DNA of 64,000 bases from an uncultured Bacteroidales bacterium (GCA_949291555.1 CASEWE010000010.1:17808-81807); one strand, 5' to 3'. Positions 28,757 through 37,967 are shown, numbered from the stretch's first letter. A program made the numbers and translations. Notes: generated by a model not told the origin, from the letters alone.

Positions 28757-28853
28757 GGTTTTCGGGTTAAGGTTTCCACACCGGAAGCGGCGGGCCGCCC
28801 TGTCCGGCCTTTCCGGATAGGGCGCGCAAGCCGCGACGTGGCTCGCAAGAGTG

Positions 28854-28861
28854 CAAATATA
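28854..28861 (-). promoter_or_regulatory. -7 box of the DUF4831 gene (TATATTTG)
   Basis: On the minus strand, TATATTTG reads from 28861 to 28854, about 98 nt before the DUF4831 start. No clear -33 match. Confidence 0.55.
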
Positions 28862-29064
28862 TCGAAGTATTTTCGATTTTTTTTCGGGAAACGAGCGGGA
28901 TTGCCCGATTTTCCTCGGGTGGTTTCCCTTGGTGTTTCGTGGAGGGGGCCTCCTTTCCCCGATAGCGGCAGGCGGACGGCTTCCCCTTGGCGTTTCGAGG
29001 AGGATTCCTCCCGTTTCCCGCTTGCGGCGAGCAAGCCATGGTTTCGAGTCTTTCTGAACCCGGC

Positions 29065-29096
29065 ATTGGAAATCCCCGGCGAAAAGCGTATTTTTG
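29065..29096 (+). promoter_or_regulatory. Promoter of ffh (ATTG-N20-TATTTTTG)
   Basis: TATTTTTG at 29089-29096 matches TAnnTTTG; ATTG at 29065-29068 lies 20 nt upstream. The leader to ffh is about 88 nt. Confidence 0.65.
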
Positions 29097-29188
29097 TACC
29101 TTTTGCGGCGCGGGGAAATCCTTGCCGGGCCCGGCAAGGTGCGGGCCGTGCCTATCTTTTTTGTAGAAAGGGAAAAATCCGGAGAATC

Positions 29189-30520
29189 ATGTTTGAAAGT
29201 CTTTCCGATAAGTTCGACAGGGCGTTCAAGGTCTTGAAAGGCCAGGGGCGGATTACCGAAATCAATGTGGCGGAATCCTTGAAAGAGATCCGCAAGGCAT
29301 TGTTGGAGGCGGATGTCAATTACAAGATAGCCAAGCAATTTACCGATCAGGTAAAAGAAAAAGCCTTGGGGCGGGATGTCCTTGCCTCGGTTTCCCCCGG
29401 GCAGATGATGGTCAAGCTGGTGCACGACCAGTTGACCGAGCTGATGGGCAGCAAGGAGGAAGGGCTCGACCTCCAGGCCAACCCGGCGGTAATCCTCATG
29501 GCAGGCTTGCAGGGGTCTGGAAAGACCACGCATTCGGCCAAGCTGGCGCATTACCTCAAGACCAAGAAGAACAAGAAACCGTTGCTGGTGGCGGCCGATG
29601 TCTACCGTCCGGCCGCTATCGACCAGCTGGAAACCTTAGGCCAGCAGATCGGCGTTCCCGTTTTCTGCCAGCGCGAGGAGAAGGATCCGGTGAAGATTGC
29701 CCTTCAAGCGGTTCGCCACGCCAAGGAAAATGCCTTGAACGTGGTGATTGTCGACACGGCCGGCCGTTTGGCTGTCGATGAGGCGATGATGGACGAGATC
29801 GGCCGGATCAAGTCGAGCATCCATCCGCAGGAAACCTTGTTCGTGGTCGATTCCATGACAGGCCAGGACGCGGTCAATACCGCCAAGGCTTTTTACGACA
29901 AGCTGCATTACGAAGGGGTCGTGCTGACCAAGTTAGACGGCGATACCCGGGGCGGGGCGGCGTTGACGATCCGCTCGGTGGTCCAGGTCCCGATCAAGTT
30001 CGTGGGGGTAGGGGAAAAGATGGATGCCTTGGACGTCTTCTATCCTTCCCGGATGGCCGACCGTATCCTGGGGATGGGCGACATCGTTTCTTTCGTGGAG
30101 CGCGCCCAGGCCCAGTACGATGAGGAAGAGGCCCGGAAACTGCAAAAGAAGATCCGCACCAACGAGTTCGACTTCAATGATTTCTATGCCCAGATCCAGC
30201 AGATAAAGAAAATGGGGAGCATGAAGGACCTCATGGGGATGATTCCGGGCATGGGGAAAGCTTTGCGGAACGTGGAAGTCGACGACAACGCCTTCAAGCC
30301 GGTGGAAGCCATGATACAGTCCATGACGCCCTACGAACGCTCGCATCCGCAAGTCCTGGACGCCGGCCGGCGCAAGCGGATCGCCATGGGGAGCGGAACA
30401 TCCCTGGCGGAAGTGAACAAGATGATCAAGCAGCTGGAAGAGACCAAGAAGATGATGCGGGCTGTTTCCCGGCCGGGCGTGATGCAGGCCATGCGGAACA
30501 TGAAGCGGGGCCTGCGGTAA
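29189..30520 (+). CDS. ffh: Signal recognition particle protein
   Basis: 443 residues from the ATG at 29189 (MFESLSDKFDRAFKVL). N-domain, then the GTPase G-domain with GLQGSGKTTHSAKLA (about residue 105), VVDTAGRLAVDE and TKLDGDTRGGA, then the Met-rich M-domain ending in SRPGVMQAMRNMKRGL. It binds signal sequences on ribosomes and delivers them to FtsY and SecYEG. A much longer frame upstream is a chance extension. folD follows. Confidence 0.95.
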   Translation: MFESLSDKFDRAFKVLKGQGRITEINVAESLKEIRKALLEADVNYKIAKQFTDQVKEKALGRDVLASVSPGQMMVKLVHDQLTELMGSKEEGLDLQANPAVILMAGLQGSGKTTHSAKLAHYLKTKKNKKPLLVAADVYRPAAIDQLETLGQQIGVPVFCQREEKDPVKIALQAVRHAKENALNVVIVDTAGRLAVDEAMMDEIGRIKSSIHPQETLFVVDSMTGQDAVNTAKAFYDKLHYEGVVLTKLDGDTRGGAALTIRSVVQVPIKFVGVGEKMDALDVFYPSRMADRILGMGDIVSFVERAQAQYDEEEARKLQKKIRTNEFDFNDFYAQIQQIKKMGSMKDLMGMIPGMGKALRNVEVDDNAFKPVEAMIQSMTPYERSHPQVLDAGRRKRIAMGSGTSLAEVNKMIKQLEETKKMMRAVSRPGVMQAMRNMKRGLR

Positions 30521-30566
30521 ACTTGCGTTGCAGGCTTTCCCCGGAGGGTCCAGGTAAGAAAACACA

Positions 30567-30574
30567 TAAATTTG
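30567..30574 (+). promoter_or_regulatory. -7 box of folD (TAAATTTG)
   Basis: Perfect TAnnTTTG match ending only 5 nt before the folD ATG at 30580, so the start codon is at or next to the predicted transcription start. No clear -33 element. Confidence 0.65.
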
Positions 30575-30579
30575 GCAAT

Positions 30580-31464
30580 ATGAAAATCATAGACGGCAAG
30601 ACCATAAGCGCCGACATCAAGAAAGAGATTGCGGCCGAAGTGGCCGGTTTCATCGATCGAGGCCGGCGCGCGCCCCACATGGCGGCTATTTTGGTAGGGC
30701 ATGACGGTGCCAGCGAAACCTATGTGGCCAGCAAGGAAAAGAATTGCGTTTCGGTAGGAATGACCTCCTCTGTCTACCGTTACGAGGAAAACATCTCGGA
30801 GAAGGAGCTTCTGGAAGTCATTTCTTTCCTGAACCAGGACGAGGACGTGGATGGTTTTATCGTGCAGCTCCCCTTGCCCAAGCACATGGATGTGGACAAG
30901 GTCATGGCCGCGATCAACCCGGAAAAGGACATAGACGGTTTCCATCCTTCCAACCTGGGCCGGTTGGTGATGGGAGAGGACACTTTCGTTCCCGCTACCC
31001 CTTGCGGCATCATGGAATTGATCAAGCGTTCGGGCATCGAGACCGTGGGAAAGGAATGCGTGGTATTGGGCCGCAGCAACATTGTCGGCACGCCGATGGC
31101 CTTGCTGCTGAGCCGGAACAATCCCGGTGCGAACGCCACGGTCACCCTTTGCCATAGCAAGACCCGCGACTTGGCCGCGGTTACCCGCCGGGCCGACATC
31201 CTGGTGGCGGCTATCGGCAAGCCGGGCTTCGTTACGGCAGACATGGTGAAGGAAGGGGCGGTGGTGATCGATGTCGGGATTCACCGCGTGGCCGATGAAA
31301 AGGCCTCGTCCGGCTACCGTCTTTGCGGGGATGTGGATTACGCGGGCGTCAGCGCGAAATGCAGCGCCATAACGCCTGTCCCGGGCGGGGTAGGGCCGAT
31401 GACTATCGCGGCCTTGCTGATGAACACGTTGAAGGCCTACAAGAAACGTTTCCCGGAAGGCTGA
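30580..31464 (+). CDS. folD: Methylenetetrahydrofolate dehydrogenase / cyclohydrolase
   Basis: 294 residues from the ATG at 30580 (MKIIDGKTISADIKKE). Signature stretches: catalytic YVASKEKNC, VDGFIVQLPLPKHM, DIDGFHPSNLG, GRSNIVGTPMA and TPVPGGVGPMTIA. It interconverts methylene-, methenyl- and formyl-tetrahydrofolate with NADP. The start downstream of the promoter box is preferred over a start 19 codons earlier that would precede the box. Confidence 0.95.
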   Translation: MKIIDGKTISADIKKEIAAEVAGFIDRGRRAPHMAAILVGHDGASETYVASKEKNCVSVGMTSSVYRYEENISEKELLEVISFLNQDEDVDGFIVQLPLPKHMDVDKVMAAINPEKDIDGFHPSNLGRLVMGEDTFVPATPCGIMELIKRSGIETVGKECVVLGRSNIVGTPMALLLSRNNPGANATVTLCHSKTRDLAAVTRRADILVAAIGKPGFVTADMVKEGAVVIDVGIHRVADEKASSGYRLCGDVDYAGVSAKCSAITPVPGGVGPMTIAALLMNTLKAYKKRFPEG

Positions 31465-31724
31465 ATGCAGGGAAGCGCCCGTCAGGGCATTGTTTTCGAC
31501 CCGGAACGTTTTCTTTCTTGGCGGGGAAAGCGATCCCTTGACAGGGGAAGCGTTCCCTTGCGGGAAAGAGGGTTTCCGGGAAAACAAACTCATTTTTTCT
31601 TTTTTTTCGGTGCGGTTTCCAGTTGCCGTTTTCCCCTGCCTCCCGATGCGGTCGGCTTGCAACGGCGGCTTTCCGCGGTGGGGACGAGGGCCTGGAACCC
31701 GCGCCGGCAGTTTTGTTTTTCGTT

Positions 31725-33143
31725 ATGGCATTGATCAAATCGATTTCCGGAATCCGCGGCACCATCGGCGGAAAACCGGGAGAAGGGCTCACGCCCTTGG
31801 ACATTGTCAGATTCAGTTGCGCCTTTGCCCGCCTGCTGCAGCAACGGCATGACCGGGAAAAGCCGGGAAAGCGGATGAAGATGGTTGTGGGGCGGGATGG
31901 CCGCATTTCGGGGCCCATGGTCGATTACCTTGTCCGGGGGAGCCTCATGGGGATGGGGGTCGACGTGGTGGATGTGGGCTTGTCGACCACCCCTACGGTG
32001 GAAATGGCGGTAAAGAAGCATCGGGCCCAAGGAGGGATCATCCTCACGGCCAGCCATAATCCGGCTTGCTGGAACGCGTTGAAGCTGCTCGATGCGCAAG
32101 GCGAGTTCATCGATGCCTTGCAAGGCAAGGAAGTGATCGGGCTTTCGGAATCCATGGATTTTTCTTTTGCCCCGGTGGAGGGCTTGGGAAAGCTTTCCCG
32201 GGATGAAAACGCTTTGGAATACCATTTGTCGAGGATCCTTAAGCTCAAGCTGGTGGATGCGCGTTCTATCCGGGCGGCCGGCTTGCGCGTGGTCGTCGAT
32301 GGGATAAACTCCACCGGCGGCATTGCGGTGCCTGCTTTGCTGAAAGCTTTGGGTGTCCGGAAAATCACGGTCATCAACGGGAAGCCTACGGGCGAATTCG
32401 CCCATGACCCGGAACCGCTGCCATCGCATCTGGAAGGCCTTGCGGACAAGGTGCGCGAAACGGGGGCCGATCTGGGAATTTCGGTCGACCCGGATGTGGA
32501 TCGCCTGGCATTCGTCTGCCAGGACGGAAGCATGTTCGGCGAGGAATACACCTTGGTGGCGGTTGCCGATTACGTGCTCGGGAATCGGAAAGGCAGCACG
32601 GTCTCGAACCTGTCCTCCTCGAGGGCCTTGCGCGATGTGACCGAACGGGCGGGCTGCACGTATTACCCGGCGCCGGTGGGCGAGGTGAACGTGGTGGCCA
32701 GGATGAAATCCGTCCGGGCGGTCATAGGCGGGGAAGGCAACGGGGGGGTCATTTATCCGCCGCTGCATTACGGACGGGACGCTTTGGCGGGCGTTGCGCT
32801 TTTCCTGACGGCTTTCTCCCGGCTGAAATTGTCCGACCCGTCCCTGACGCTGAGCCGTTACCGGGATTCTTTTCCCGCTTACGTGATTTCGAAGAACAAG
32901 ATCGAGCTTGCGCCGGGAACGGATGCGGACGCGGTTCTGGAAAAGATAAGGCGCAAGCACGCTTCGGAAAAGATGTCGGTCGAAGACGGCATCCGCATCG
33001 ACTTCGAGGACAGGAGGGAATGGGTCCAGTTGCGGAAATCCAATACCGAGCCTGTCATGCGGGTTTACGCCGAAAGCCCGACCAAGGAGGGAGCCGAGTC
33101 CCTGGGACGGCGTTTTGTGGACGAAATCAGGAATTTTAAGTAG
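31725..33143 (+). CDS. glmM: Phosphoglucosamine mutase / phosphohexomutase
   Basis: 472 residues from the ATG at 31725 (MALIKSISGIRGTIGG). Alpha-D-phosphohexomutase family: active-site phosphoserine in LTASHNP (Ser110), metal loop DPDVDRLAF, sugar loop GEGNGG and C-terminal phosphate loop RKSNTEPVMRVY. The N-terminus SGIRGT fits GlmM, which makes glucosamine 1-phosphate for cell wall and LPS precursors; a phosphomanno- or glucomutase role cannot be excluded. A weak box CAGTTTTG lies just upstream. The 260-nt gap after folD shows no gene. Confidence 0.85.
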   Translation: MALIKSISGIRGTIGGKPGEGLTPLDIVRFSCAFARLLQQRHDREKPGKRMKMVVGRDGRISGPMVDYLVRGSLMGMGVDVVDVGLSTTPTVEMAVKKHRAQGGIILTASHNPACWNALKLLDAQGEFIDALQGKEVIGLSESMDFSFAPVEGLGKLSRDENALEYHLSRILKLKLVDARSIRAAGLRVVVDGINSTGGIAVPALLKALGVRKITVINGKPTGEFAHDPEPLPSHLEGLADKVRETGADLGISVDPDVDRLAFVCQDGSMFGEEYTLVAVADYVLGNRKGSTVSNLSSSRALRDVTERAGCTYYPAPVGEVNVVARMKSVRAVIGGEGNGGVIYPPLHYGRDALAGVALFLTAFSRLKLSDPSLTLSRYRDSFPAYVISKNKIELAPGTDADAVLEKIRRKHASEKMSVEDGIRIDFEDRREWVQLRKSNTEPVMRVYAESPTKEGAESLGRRFVDEIRNFK

Positions 33144-33148
33144 TTTTG
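33114..33148 (+). promoter_or_regulatory. Promoter of pgk overlapping the glmM stop codon
   Basis: TAGTTTTG at 33141-33148 is a perfect -7 box and its TAG is the stop codon of glmM. TTTG at 33114-33117 lies 23 nt upstream inside the glmM coding region. The leader to pgk is about 40 nt. Confidence 0.65.
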
Positions 33149-33194
33149 CAAGGTTCGAGTTCTTTTTTGTAAACCGATAAAACAGATATTCGTC

Positions 33195-34406
33195 ATGATA
33201 AGTTTGGAAGGGAAGACCCTTGGAAACCAGTCTTTCGAAGGGAAGAAAGTATTGGTGCGTTGCGATTTCAATGTCCCGCTCGACAAGGCAAGCGGGGAAA
33301 TTACCGATGACACCCGGATCCGGGAATCCTTGCCCACGATACGCAGGCTACTGGATGGCGGGGCGGCGGTAATCCTGATGTCGCACCTTGGCCGGCCGGC
33401 CGGGACGGGTTTCGAACCCCAATTCAGCCTGGCGCCCGTGGCCGAACGCCTCGGGAAGCTGCTTTCCCGCCCGGTGCACTTCTCGAACGACGTGTTTACC
33501 GAAGTTACCGTTTCCACGGCGCGGGACTTGCAGGCGGGCGAAGTCCTTTTGCTGGAAAACCTGCGTTTCATAAAGGGCGAAACCAAGGGGGACGAGGCTT
33601 TTGCGGCTTATTTGGCTTCCTTGGGGAACGTGTACGTGAACGATGCTTTCGGTACCGCCCATCGTTCCCATGCGTCGACGGCGGTGATTGCCCGGTTTTT
33701 CCCGGACGACAAGTATTTCGGCTTGCTGATGGAGCACGAGATAACCAACCTGGAAAGGCTGCTGCATTCGGCTGAAAGGCCTTTTACGGCCGTGATCGGC
33801 GGGGCGAAGGTTTCCAGCAAGATCGATGTGCTGAAAAACCTCTCCGGCAAGGTCGACAACCTGGTGGTGGGCGGCGGCATGGCCTATACCTTCGTCAAGG
33901 CTGCCGGAGGAAAAATTGGCAATTCCTTAGTGGAGGAAGACAAATTGGATACGGCGAAGGAAATCATGGAAGAATTTGCTAAAAAGGGTGTGCAGCTGCT
34001 TTTGCCGGAAGATTCGGTTTGCGCCGACCGCTTCGACAACGCGGCCGATCGCAAAGTGTTCCCGACCCGGGAGATTCCCGATGGCTGGATGGGAATGGAC
34101 ATCGGCCCGGCGGCGGTGGCCCGCTTCTCGGAGGTTCTGGCTTCCTCCAAGTCTGTCTTGTGGAACGGCCCTCTCGGGGTTTTCGAGATGGAGAACTTCA
34201 GCGAAGGAACCTTGCAGATAGGCCGCTGCATCGGGAAAGTGACGGAAAGAGGCGGCTACACGGCTGTCGGCGGGGGAGATTCCGTGGCGGCCGTGAACAA
34301 GTTGGGGCTGGCTGAAACCCTTTCGTATGTTTCCACCGGCGGAGGCGCCATGCTGGAATACCTGGAAGGCAAGAAGCTTCCCGGGGTAGAAGCCATTCTG
34401 GCGTAG
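33195..34406 (+). CDS. pgk: Phosphoglycerate kinase
   Basis: 403 residues, standard length. Substrate motifs RCDFNVPLDK and LMSHLGRP, nucleotide part VIGGAKVSSKIDVL, GGGMAYTF, and the C-terminal SVAAVNKLGLAETLSYVSTGGGA. Makes ATP from 1,3-bisphosphoglycerate in glycolysis. Followed by two strong terminators. Confidence 0.96.
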   Translation: MISLEGKTLGNQSFEGKKVLVRCDFNVPLDKASGEITDDTRIRESLPTIRRLLDGGAAVILMSHLGRPAGTGFEPQFSLAPVAERLGKLLSRPVHFSNDVFTEVTVSTARDLQAGEVLLLENLRFIKGETKGDEAFAAYLASLGNVYVNDAFGTAHRSHASTAVIARFFPDDKYFGLLMEHEITNLERLLHSAERPFTAVIGGAKVSSKIDVLKNLSGKVDNLVVGGGMAYTFVKAAGGKIGNSLVEEDKLDTAKEIMEEFAKKGVQLLLPEDSVCADRFDNAADRKVFPTREIPDGWMGMDIGPAAVARFSEVLASSKSVLWNGPLGVFEMENFSEGTLQIGRCIGKVTERGGYTAVGGGDSVAAVNKLGLAETLSYVSTGGGAMLEYLEGKKLPGVEAILA

Positions 34407-34429
34407 CTTTCCGGTTCGGCGTCCGCTTC

Positions 34430-34483
34430 GGGCGGATTTCCCGGATGCCTTTTGAAAGGCGGGGAAATCCGCCCGTTCTTTTT
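34430..34483 (+). terminator. Intrinsic terminator 1 after pgk
   Basis: Perfect 13-bp stem GGGCGGATTTCCC (34430-34442) / GGGAAATCCGCCC (34462-34474), with a smaller GCCTTT/AAAGGC hairpin nested in the loop, followed by TTCTTTTT. Confidence 0.85.
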
Positions 34484-34519
34484 GCGGGCTTCCCTTGCAG
34501 GGAAGCCCGCCGCGTTTTT
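34484..34519 (+). terminator. Intrinsic terminator 2 after pgk
   Basis: Perfect 11-bp stem GCGGGCTTCCC (34484-34494) / GGGAAGCCCGC (34500-34510), loop TTGCA, followed by CGCGTTTTT. It directly follows terminator 1. The rest of the 322-nt gap up to the FAH stop has no gene. Confidence 0.75.
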
Positions 34520-34728
34520 CCAAGGGATGGCCGTTGCGGGATCGCCCGCCTCGGAGGCTCGGAAAGTCCCGGGCCGGGCATCGGATGACCGGGGAAGGGG
34601 CGGGAAGCAAAGGAAGTGCCGGCGATGCGGGTCGCTCCGGAGCGCGGGCGGGGAAGCGGATGGCAGCGGTTGCTGCGGCCAGGCGTCGAGCGCGGGCGGA
34701 GTGCGGAATGCGAAGTGCGGAATGCCGT

Positions 34729-35343
34729 TCATTTGATGGAGCATCGGAGCAGGGGCTCTCCTTCCAGGAAGGCTTCGAGCTTGTCTCCGATGGCTACCGG
34801 CCCGACCCCGCAGGGTGTTCCGGTGAAGATATAGTCGCCGGTGCGCAAGGTGAAGAAACGGGAGACATGGCTGATGATTTCCTCGGCGGAAAAAATCATG
34901 TCGCCGGTATGGCCGCTTTGGCAGGTGATCCCGTTTTTCTTCATTTCGAAATGCAAGTCCCCGGGGCCTTGCGGGTATTTTTCTTTCGGGACGAAGGCCC
35001 CGATAGCGGCCGAGTTGTCGAAAGCCTTGCAGATTTCCCACGGAAGGCCCTCTTTCCGGCAACGGGCTTGCAGGTCTCTGGCCGTGAAGTCGAAACCTAC
35101 GGTGTAAGCATCGATGTAGGAAAGGGCGAACGCGGGGTCGATGTTTTTTCCCACTTTCCCGATCCGCAGCACCAGCTCGGTCTCGTAATGCAGCTGGCTT
35201 GTGAAATCGGGGATGTAGAAGGGCCGGTTGCGCAGGAGCAAGGCGGTATCGGGCTTGCAGAAAAAGACCGGGCTTCCCGGAACGGAAGAACCTAATTCGC
35301 GTATATGTTCACGGTAGTTCTGCCCGATGCAGATGATTTTCAT
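34729..35343 (-). CDS. Fumarylacetoacetate hydrolase-family protein
   Basis: 204 residues from the ATG at 35343 (MKIICIGQNYREHIREL), the usual short FAH-family length; in-frame sequence further upstream is not protein-like. Signature stretches: HYETELVLRIGK with the metal-binding Glu residues, DFTARDLQ, and FTGTPCGVGPV. Family members cleave or hydrate C-C bonds of acylpyruvates or decarboxylate oxaloacetate; the substrate is not known. It follows the TonB-dependent receptor on the same strand after 107 nt. Confidence 0.9.
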   Translation of the reverse strand: MKIICIGQNYREHIRELGSSVPGSPVFFCKPDTALLLRNRPFYIPDFTSQLHYETELVLRIGKVGKNIDPAFALSYIDAYTVGFDFTARDLQARCRKEGLPWEICKAFDNSAAIGAFVPKEKYPQGPGDLHFEMKKNGITCQSGHTGDMIFSAEEIISHVSRFFTLRTGDYIFTGTPCGVGPVAIGDKLEAFLEGEPLLRCSIK

Positions 35344-35389
35344 CGTGTTGTTTTTTTTCGGGTGAGCGTTTCCGGGCTCGGACGGGCCG

Positions 35390-35427
35390 CTGCCGGTACG
35401 GCCGCGCAAAAGCGGCCGTACCGGCAG
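35390..35427 (-). other. Long perfect hairpin between receptor and FAH genes
   Basis: Perfect 16-bp inverted repeat CTGCCGGTACGGCCGC (35390-35405) / GCGGCCGTACCGGCAG (35412-35427) with loop GCAAAA. On the strand of both flanking genes no U-tract follows, so it is not a standard terminator; it may protect or process the mRNA between the two genes, or act as a Rho-independent attenuator of weak type. Confidence 0.6.
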
Positions 35428-35450
35428 AAACGGAGCTATCGGCAGGCTTC

Positions 35451-37967
35451 CTACATGGGGCCGCCGCCGGGTCCGGGCATCGGTCCCCGCCCGCGGCTGT
35501 CCTCGGCGCCTTTGTTGATCTTGTACGACACGGTCACATACAGGGCCGTGGAGTTCTTGGGCCGGTTCTTGCGTTCGGAAACGAAGCCTTCGCCGGTCAC
35601 CGTGCTGTTCCATTGCTGGGTGTGGAACAAGTCGCGCACGCGCAATCCCACGCTGAGGCGGTTCTTGAGGAAGGATTTCCGCAGGGCGATTTCCCCCACC
35701 ACGTTGTGGTCGAAACGGGTCTGCGCCCAGTAGGAAGGCCCCCGGTACCGGCAGGTGAATTGAAGGACGAACGACAGGGGCAGGTTCATCGTGGTGTTGA
35801 ACTGGGCGCTGTAGCTGAGCCCTTCGGTCGTGGTGGAGGCATCCATGCTTTCATCCGAAGTCATGTTCTGGTAAAGGCTCCCGCTGAGGCTCATGCGCCA
35901 CCACTTGAGGATTTGCTGTTCCCAGGAAATATCGAAACCGTAAGTGTTCCCGGTGGCATAATTGTGGAAGGTGCTGTTGAGCAGGATTTCTCCCGAAGAG
36001 AGGTCTTCGGCTTCGAACTGGTAACGGCGTATCAGGTCGCTCATGTACCGGTAATAGGCGGTCACGTAGAACGAGGAGCTTTTGAGGAAGAGGGAGTAAT
36101 TCAATTCCACCGAATGGATGTCCTGGGGCTTGAGGTCGGGGTTCCCGTAGCTGATGGAAGAGGGGTAGTCGCTGTAATCGATGAACGGGTCGAGGTTGTG
36201 GGGGCGGGGACGGTTGACCCGGCGGCTGTAGCTGAGCTGCAATTCTTGCTTTTCGCCGATTTTGTAGGAAAGGTGCACGGCCGGGTAAAAGCGGAACCGG
36301 GTGTAATCGAAAGCCGTGTCGCCTTTTTCGGTCGATTTTTCGGCAACCATGAGGTCGGCCTCCATGCGGCCCCCGATCTGGAAAGTGAATTTCCCGAAAG
36401 TGCCCATCAAGTTGGCGTAGATTCCATGGTTGTGCGAGAGGTACTCGAAATTGATGGAGGTGTCCTGGTAGGCGTTCAGGCGGGAATCGTAAAGGCTTTG
36501 CGTGGATTGCCACTGCAGCCGGGCCTGGTAGCCCACTTCGAGCGAAAGCTTTTCGTTGAAAGGATGCAGGTAGTTGAGCTGGGCGTCGAAGTCTATGCCT
36601 TGGCGGTTGTTACGGATGGTCTGCAGCGTGCGGGATGTATCGGAAGGGGTCCTGAGGATGCGGTCGTTCAAGGAGGTCTCCGTGGGGGAATGGTAGTTGA
36701 CCGTTGCATCGAAGGTGAGATCCTGGCGGGGTTTCCCGAATTTGTGGATGTAGGAGAGGGCTCCTTGCACGCCGTACATGCGCTGGTCGCTGCTGGAGTT
36801 GGTGGTCATGCTGCGGATCAGGTGTTCTTCCAGCAAGGACGGGTCGTCGTTCGCCCCCGGCTGGTAGGCATCGGGAAGCGAGGGGTCGAGGTAGCTGAAC
36901 GTGCGGGTTTCGGGGGTAAGGTTCAGCCGGTCGTTTTCCCATCCATCGAACGAACCGCTGATGAGCAGGCTGTTGTTCTGGTTGATATGGAAGTCGGCCC
37001 CCAGCTGGAACTTCCCGCCATAGCCTTCCCTTTTCCGGTAGGATTCGTTCTCGATTTCTTTTTGCAGGTTGTCGTGCGGGAACATGGGATTGTCGCCCCG
37101 GAAGCTGGTGCGTGACGAACTGCCGTAGGACTCCCGGTTGCGGTAATTGAAGTCGAGGTTGGTGAACAGTGTCACCTTTTCCAGGCCGAAGCTCAGGTTC
37201 GTGCCGATCCCGTAGCGGTTGGCGGTGGATCCGGAAGCGTAGACGTTCCCGTTGATGCCGGTGTTCTGCCTTTCCTTGGTGATGATGTTGACGATGCCCG
37301 ATGTCCCTTCCGGATTGTATTTGGCCGATGGATTGGAAATGATTTCTATGTTGGCGATGTTGGAGGCTGAAATCTGGTCGATGCCCAAGCCGGAGAACGA
37401 AGCAGGCCGCCCGTCTATGAGGATGGTCACGCTTTCGCTGCCTTTCATGGACACGTTGCCTTCATCGTCCACGCTGATGGAAGGCACGTTCTGGAGCACG
37501 TCCACGGCCGATCCCCCTTCGCTTACCAGGGATTGCTCCACATTGACCACTTTCCGGTCGAGGCTGTACTCGATAGTCCTTTTCTGACCGGTAATGGTTA
37601 CCGCGTCGAGCAGCTTGGCGGTGGTTTTCATTTTCACGGTCTGCGCTTCGAGCACGGGCGTGCGGGAATCGAGGCGGAAAACAGGGCCTTTCAGGGTGGC
37701 GTAGCCCATGGAAGAGTAAGAGGCTTGGAGCGGGCGCCCGAACGGCAGCCCCTCGATCCGGAAGTTCCCGTCCATGTCGGTGATGGCTCCTTTCAGCAAG
37801 GCTTTGCTGGAAGTATCGTAAATGGCCACATTGACGAATTCCATGGGGACGTTCGAACCTTGTTCGAGCACTTTCCCCTTATAGGATCCGGTTTGCCCGA
37901 AACCGGAAGAGAGGAAGATGAAGAAAGCGGCGATAGCGCACAAGGGCATGTGGAGTCGCGTTTTCAT
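35451..37967 (-). CDS. TonB-dependent receptor with carboxypeptidase-like N-domain
   Basis: 838 residues. Signal peptide to about residue 24, then a carboxypeptidase-regulatory-like beta domain (GKVLEQGSNVPMEFVNVAIYD), a plug domain (DVLQNVPSISVDDEGN, ILIDGRPASFSG) and a large outer-membrane barrel of the OMP_b-brl_3 type. The C-terminus ends in a Gly/Pro/Met-rich tail (MPGPGGGPM) rather than a typical aromatic residue. It takes up an unknown ligand using TonB. No SusD partner gene is next to it, so it is not a classical glycan-uptake locus. Confidence 0.92.
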   Translation of the reverse strand: MKTRLHMPLCAIAAFFIFLSSGFGQTGSYKGKVLEQGSNVPMEFVNVAIYDTSSKALLKGAITDMDGNFRIEGLPFGRPLQASYSSMGYATLKGPVFRLDSRTPVLEAQTVKMKTTAKLLDAVTITGQKRTIEYSLDRKVVNVEQSLVSEGGSAVDVLQNVPSISVDDEGNVSMKGSESVTILIDGRPASFSGLGIDQISASNIANIEIISNPSAKYNPEGTSGIVNIITKERQNTGINGNVYASGSTANRYGIGTNLSFGLEKVTLFTNLDFNYRNRESYGSSSRTSFRGDNPMFPHDNLQKEIENESYRKREGYGGKFQLGADFHINQNNSLLISGSFDGWENDRLNLTPETRTFSYLDPSLPDAYQPGANDDPSLLEEHLIRSMTTNSSSDQRMYGVQGALSYIHKFGKPRQDLTFDATVNYHSPTETSLNDRILRTPSDTSRTLQTIRNNRQGIDFDAQLNYLHPFNEKLSLEVGYQARLQWQSTQSLYDSRLNAYQDTSINFEYLSHNHGIYANLMGTFGKFTFQIGGRMEADLMVAEKSTEKGDTAFDYTRFRFYPAVHLSYKIGEKQELQLSYSRRVNRPRPHNLDPFIDYSDYPSSISYGNPDLKPQDIHSVELNYSLFLKSSSFYVTAYYRYMSDLIRRYQFEAEDLSSGEILLNSTFHNYATGNTYGFDISWEQQILKWWRMSLSGSLYQNMTSDESMDASTTTEGLSYSAQFNTTMNLPLSFVLQFTCRYRGPSYWAQTRFDHNVVGEIALRKSFLKNRLSVGLRVRDLFHTQQWNSTVTGEGFVSERKNRPKNSTALYVTVSYKINKGAEDSRGRGPMPGPGGGPM

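Larger units (their letters stand above)
28757..29188. other. Divergent intergenic region DUF4831 / ffh
   Basis: 432 nt between divergent starts. It holds promoters in both directions (28854-28861 minus, 29065-29096 plus). Open frames run through it by chance on both strands; none looks like protein. Confidence 0.6.

Noticed and set aside
27932..29188. A long in-frame extension upstream of ffh, and one upstream of the DUF4831 gene on the other strand, suggesting fusions.
   Set aside because: Both extensions cross promoter boxes and the opposite gene, and neither resembles protein.
35390..35427. Hairpin considered as an intrinsic terminator for the receptor gene.
   Set aside because: The only T-run nearby (35349-35358) is on the plus strand and on the wrong side; on the minus strand no U-tract follows the stem.
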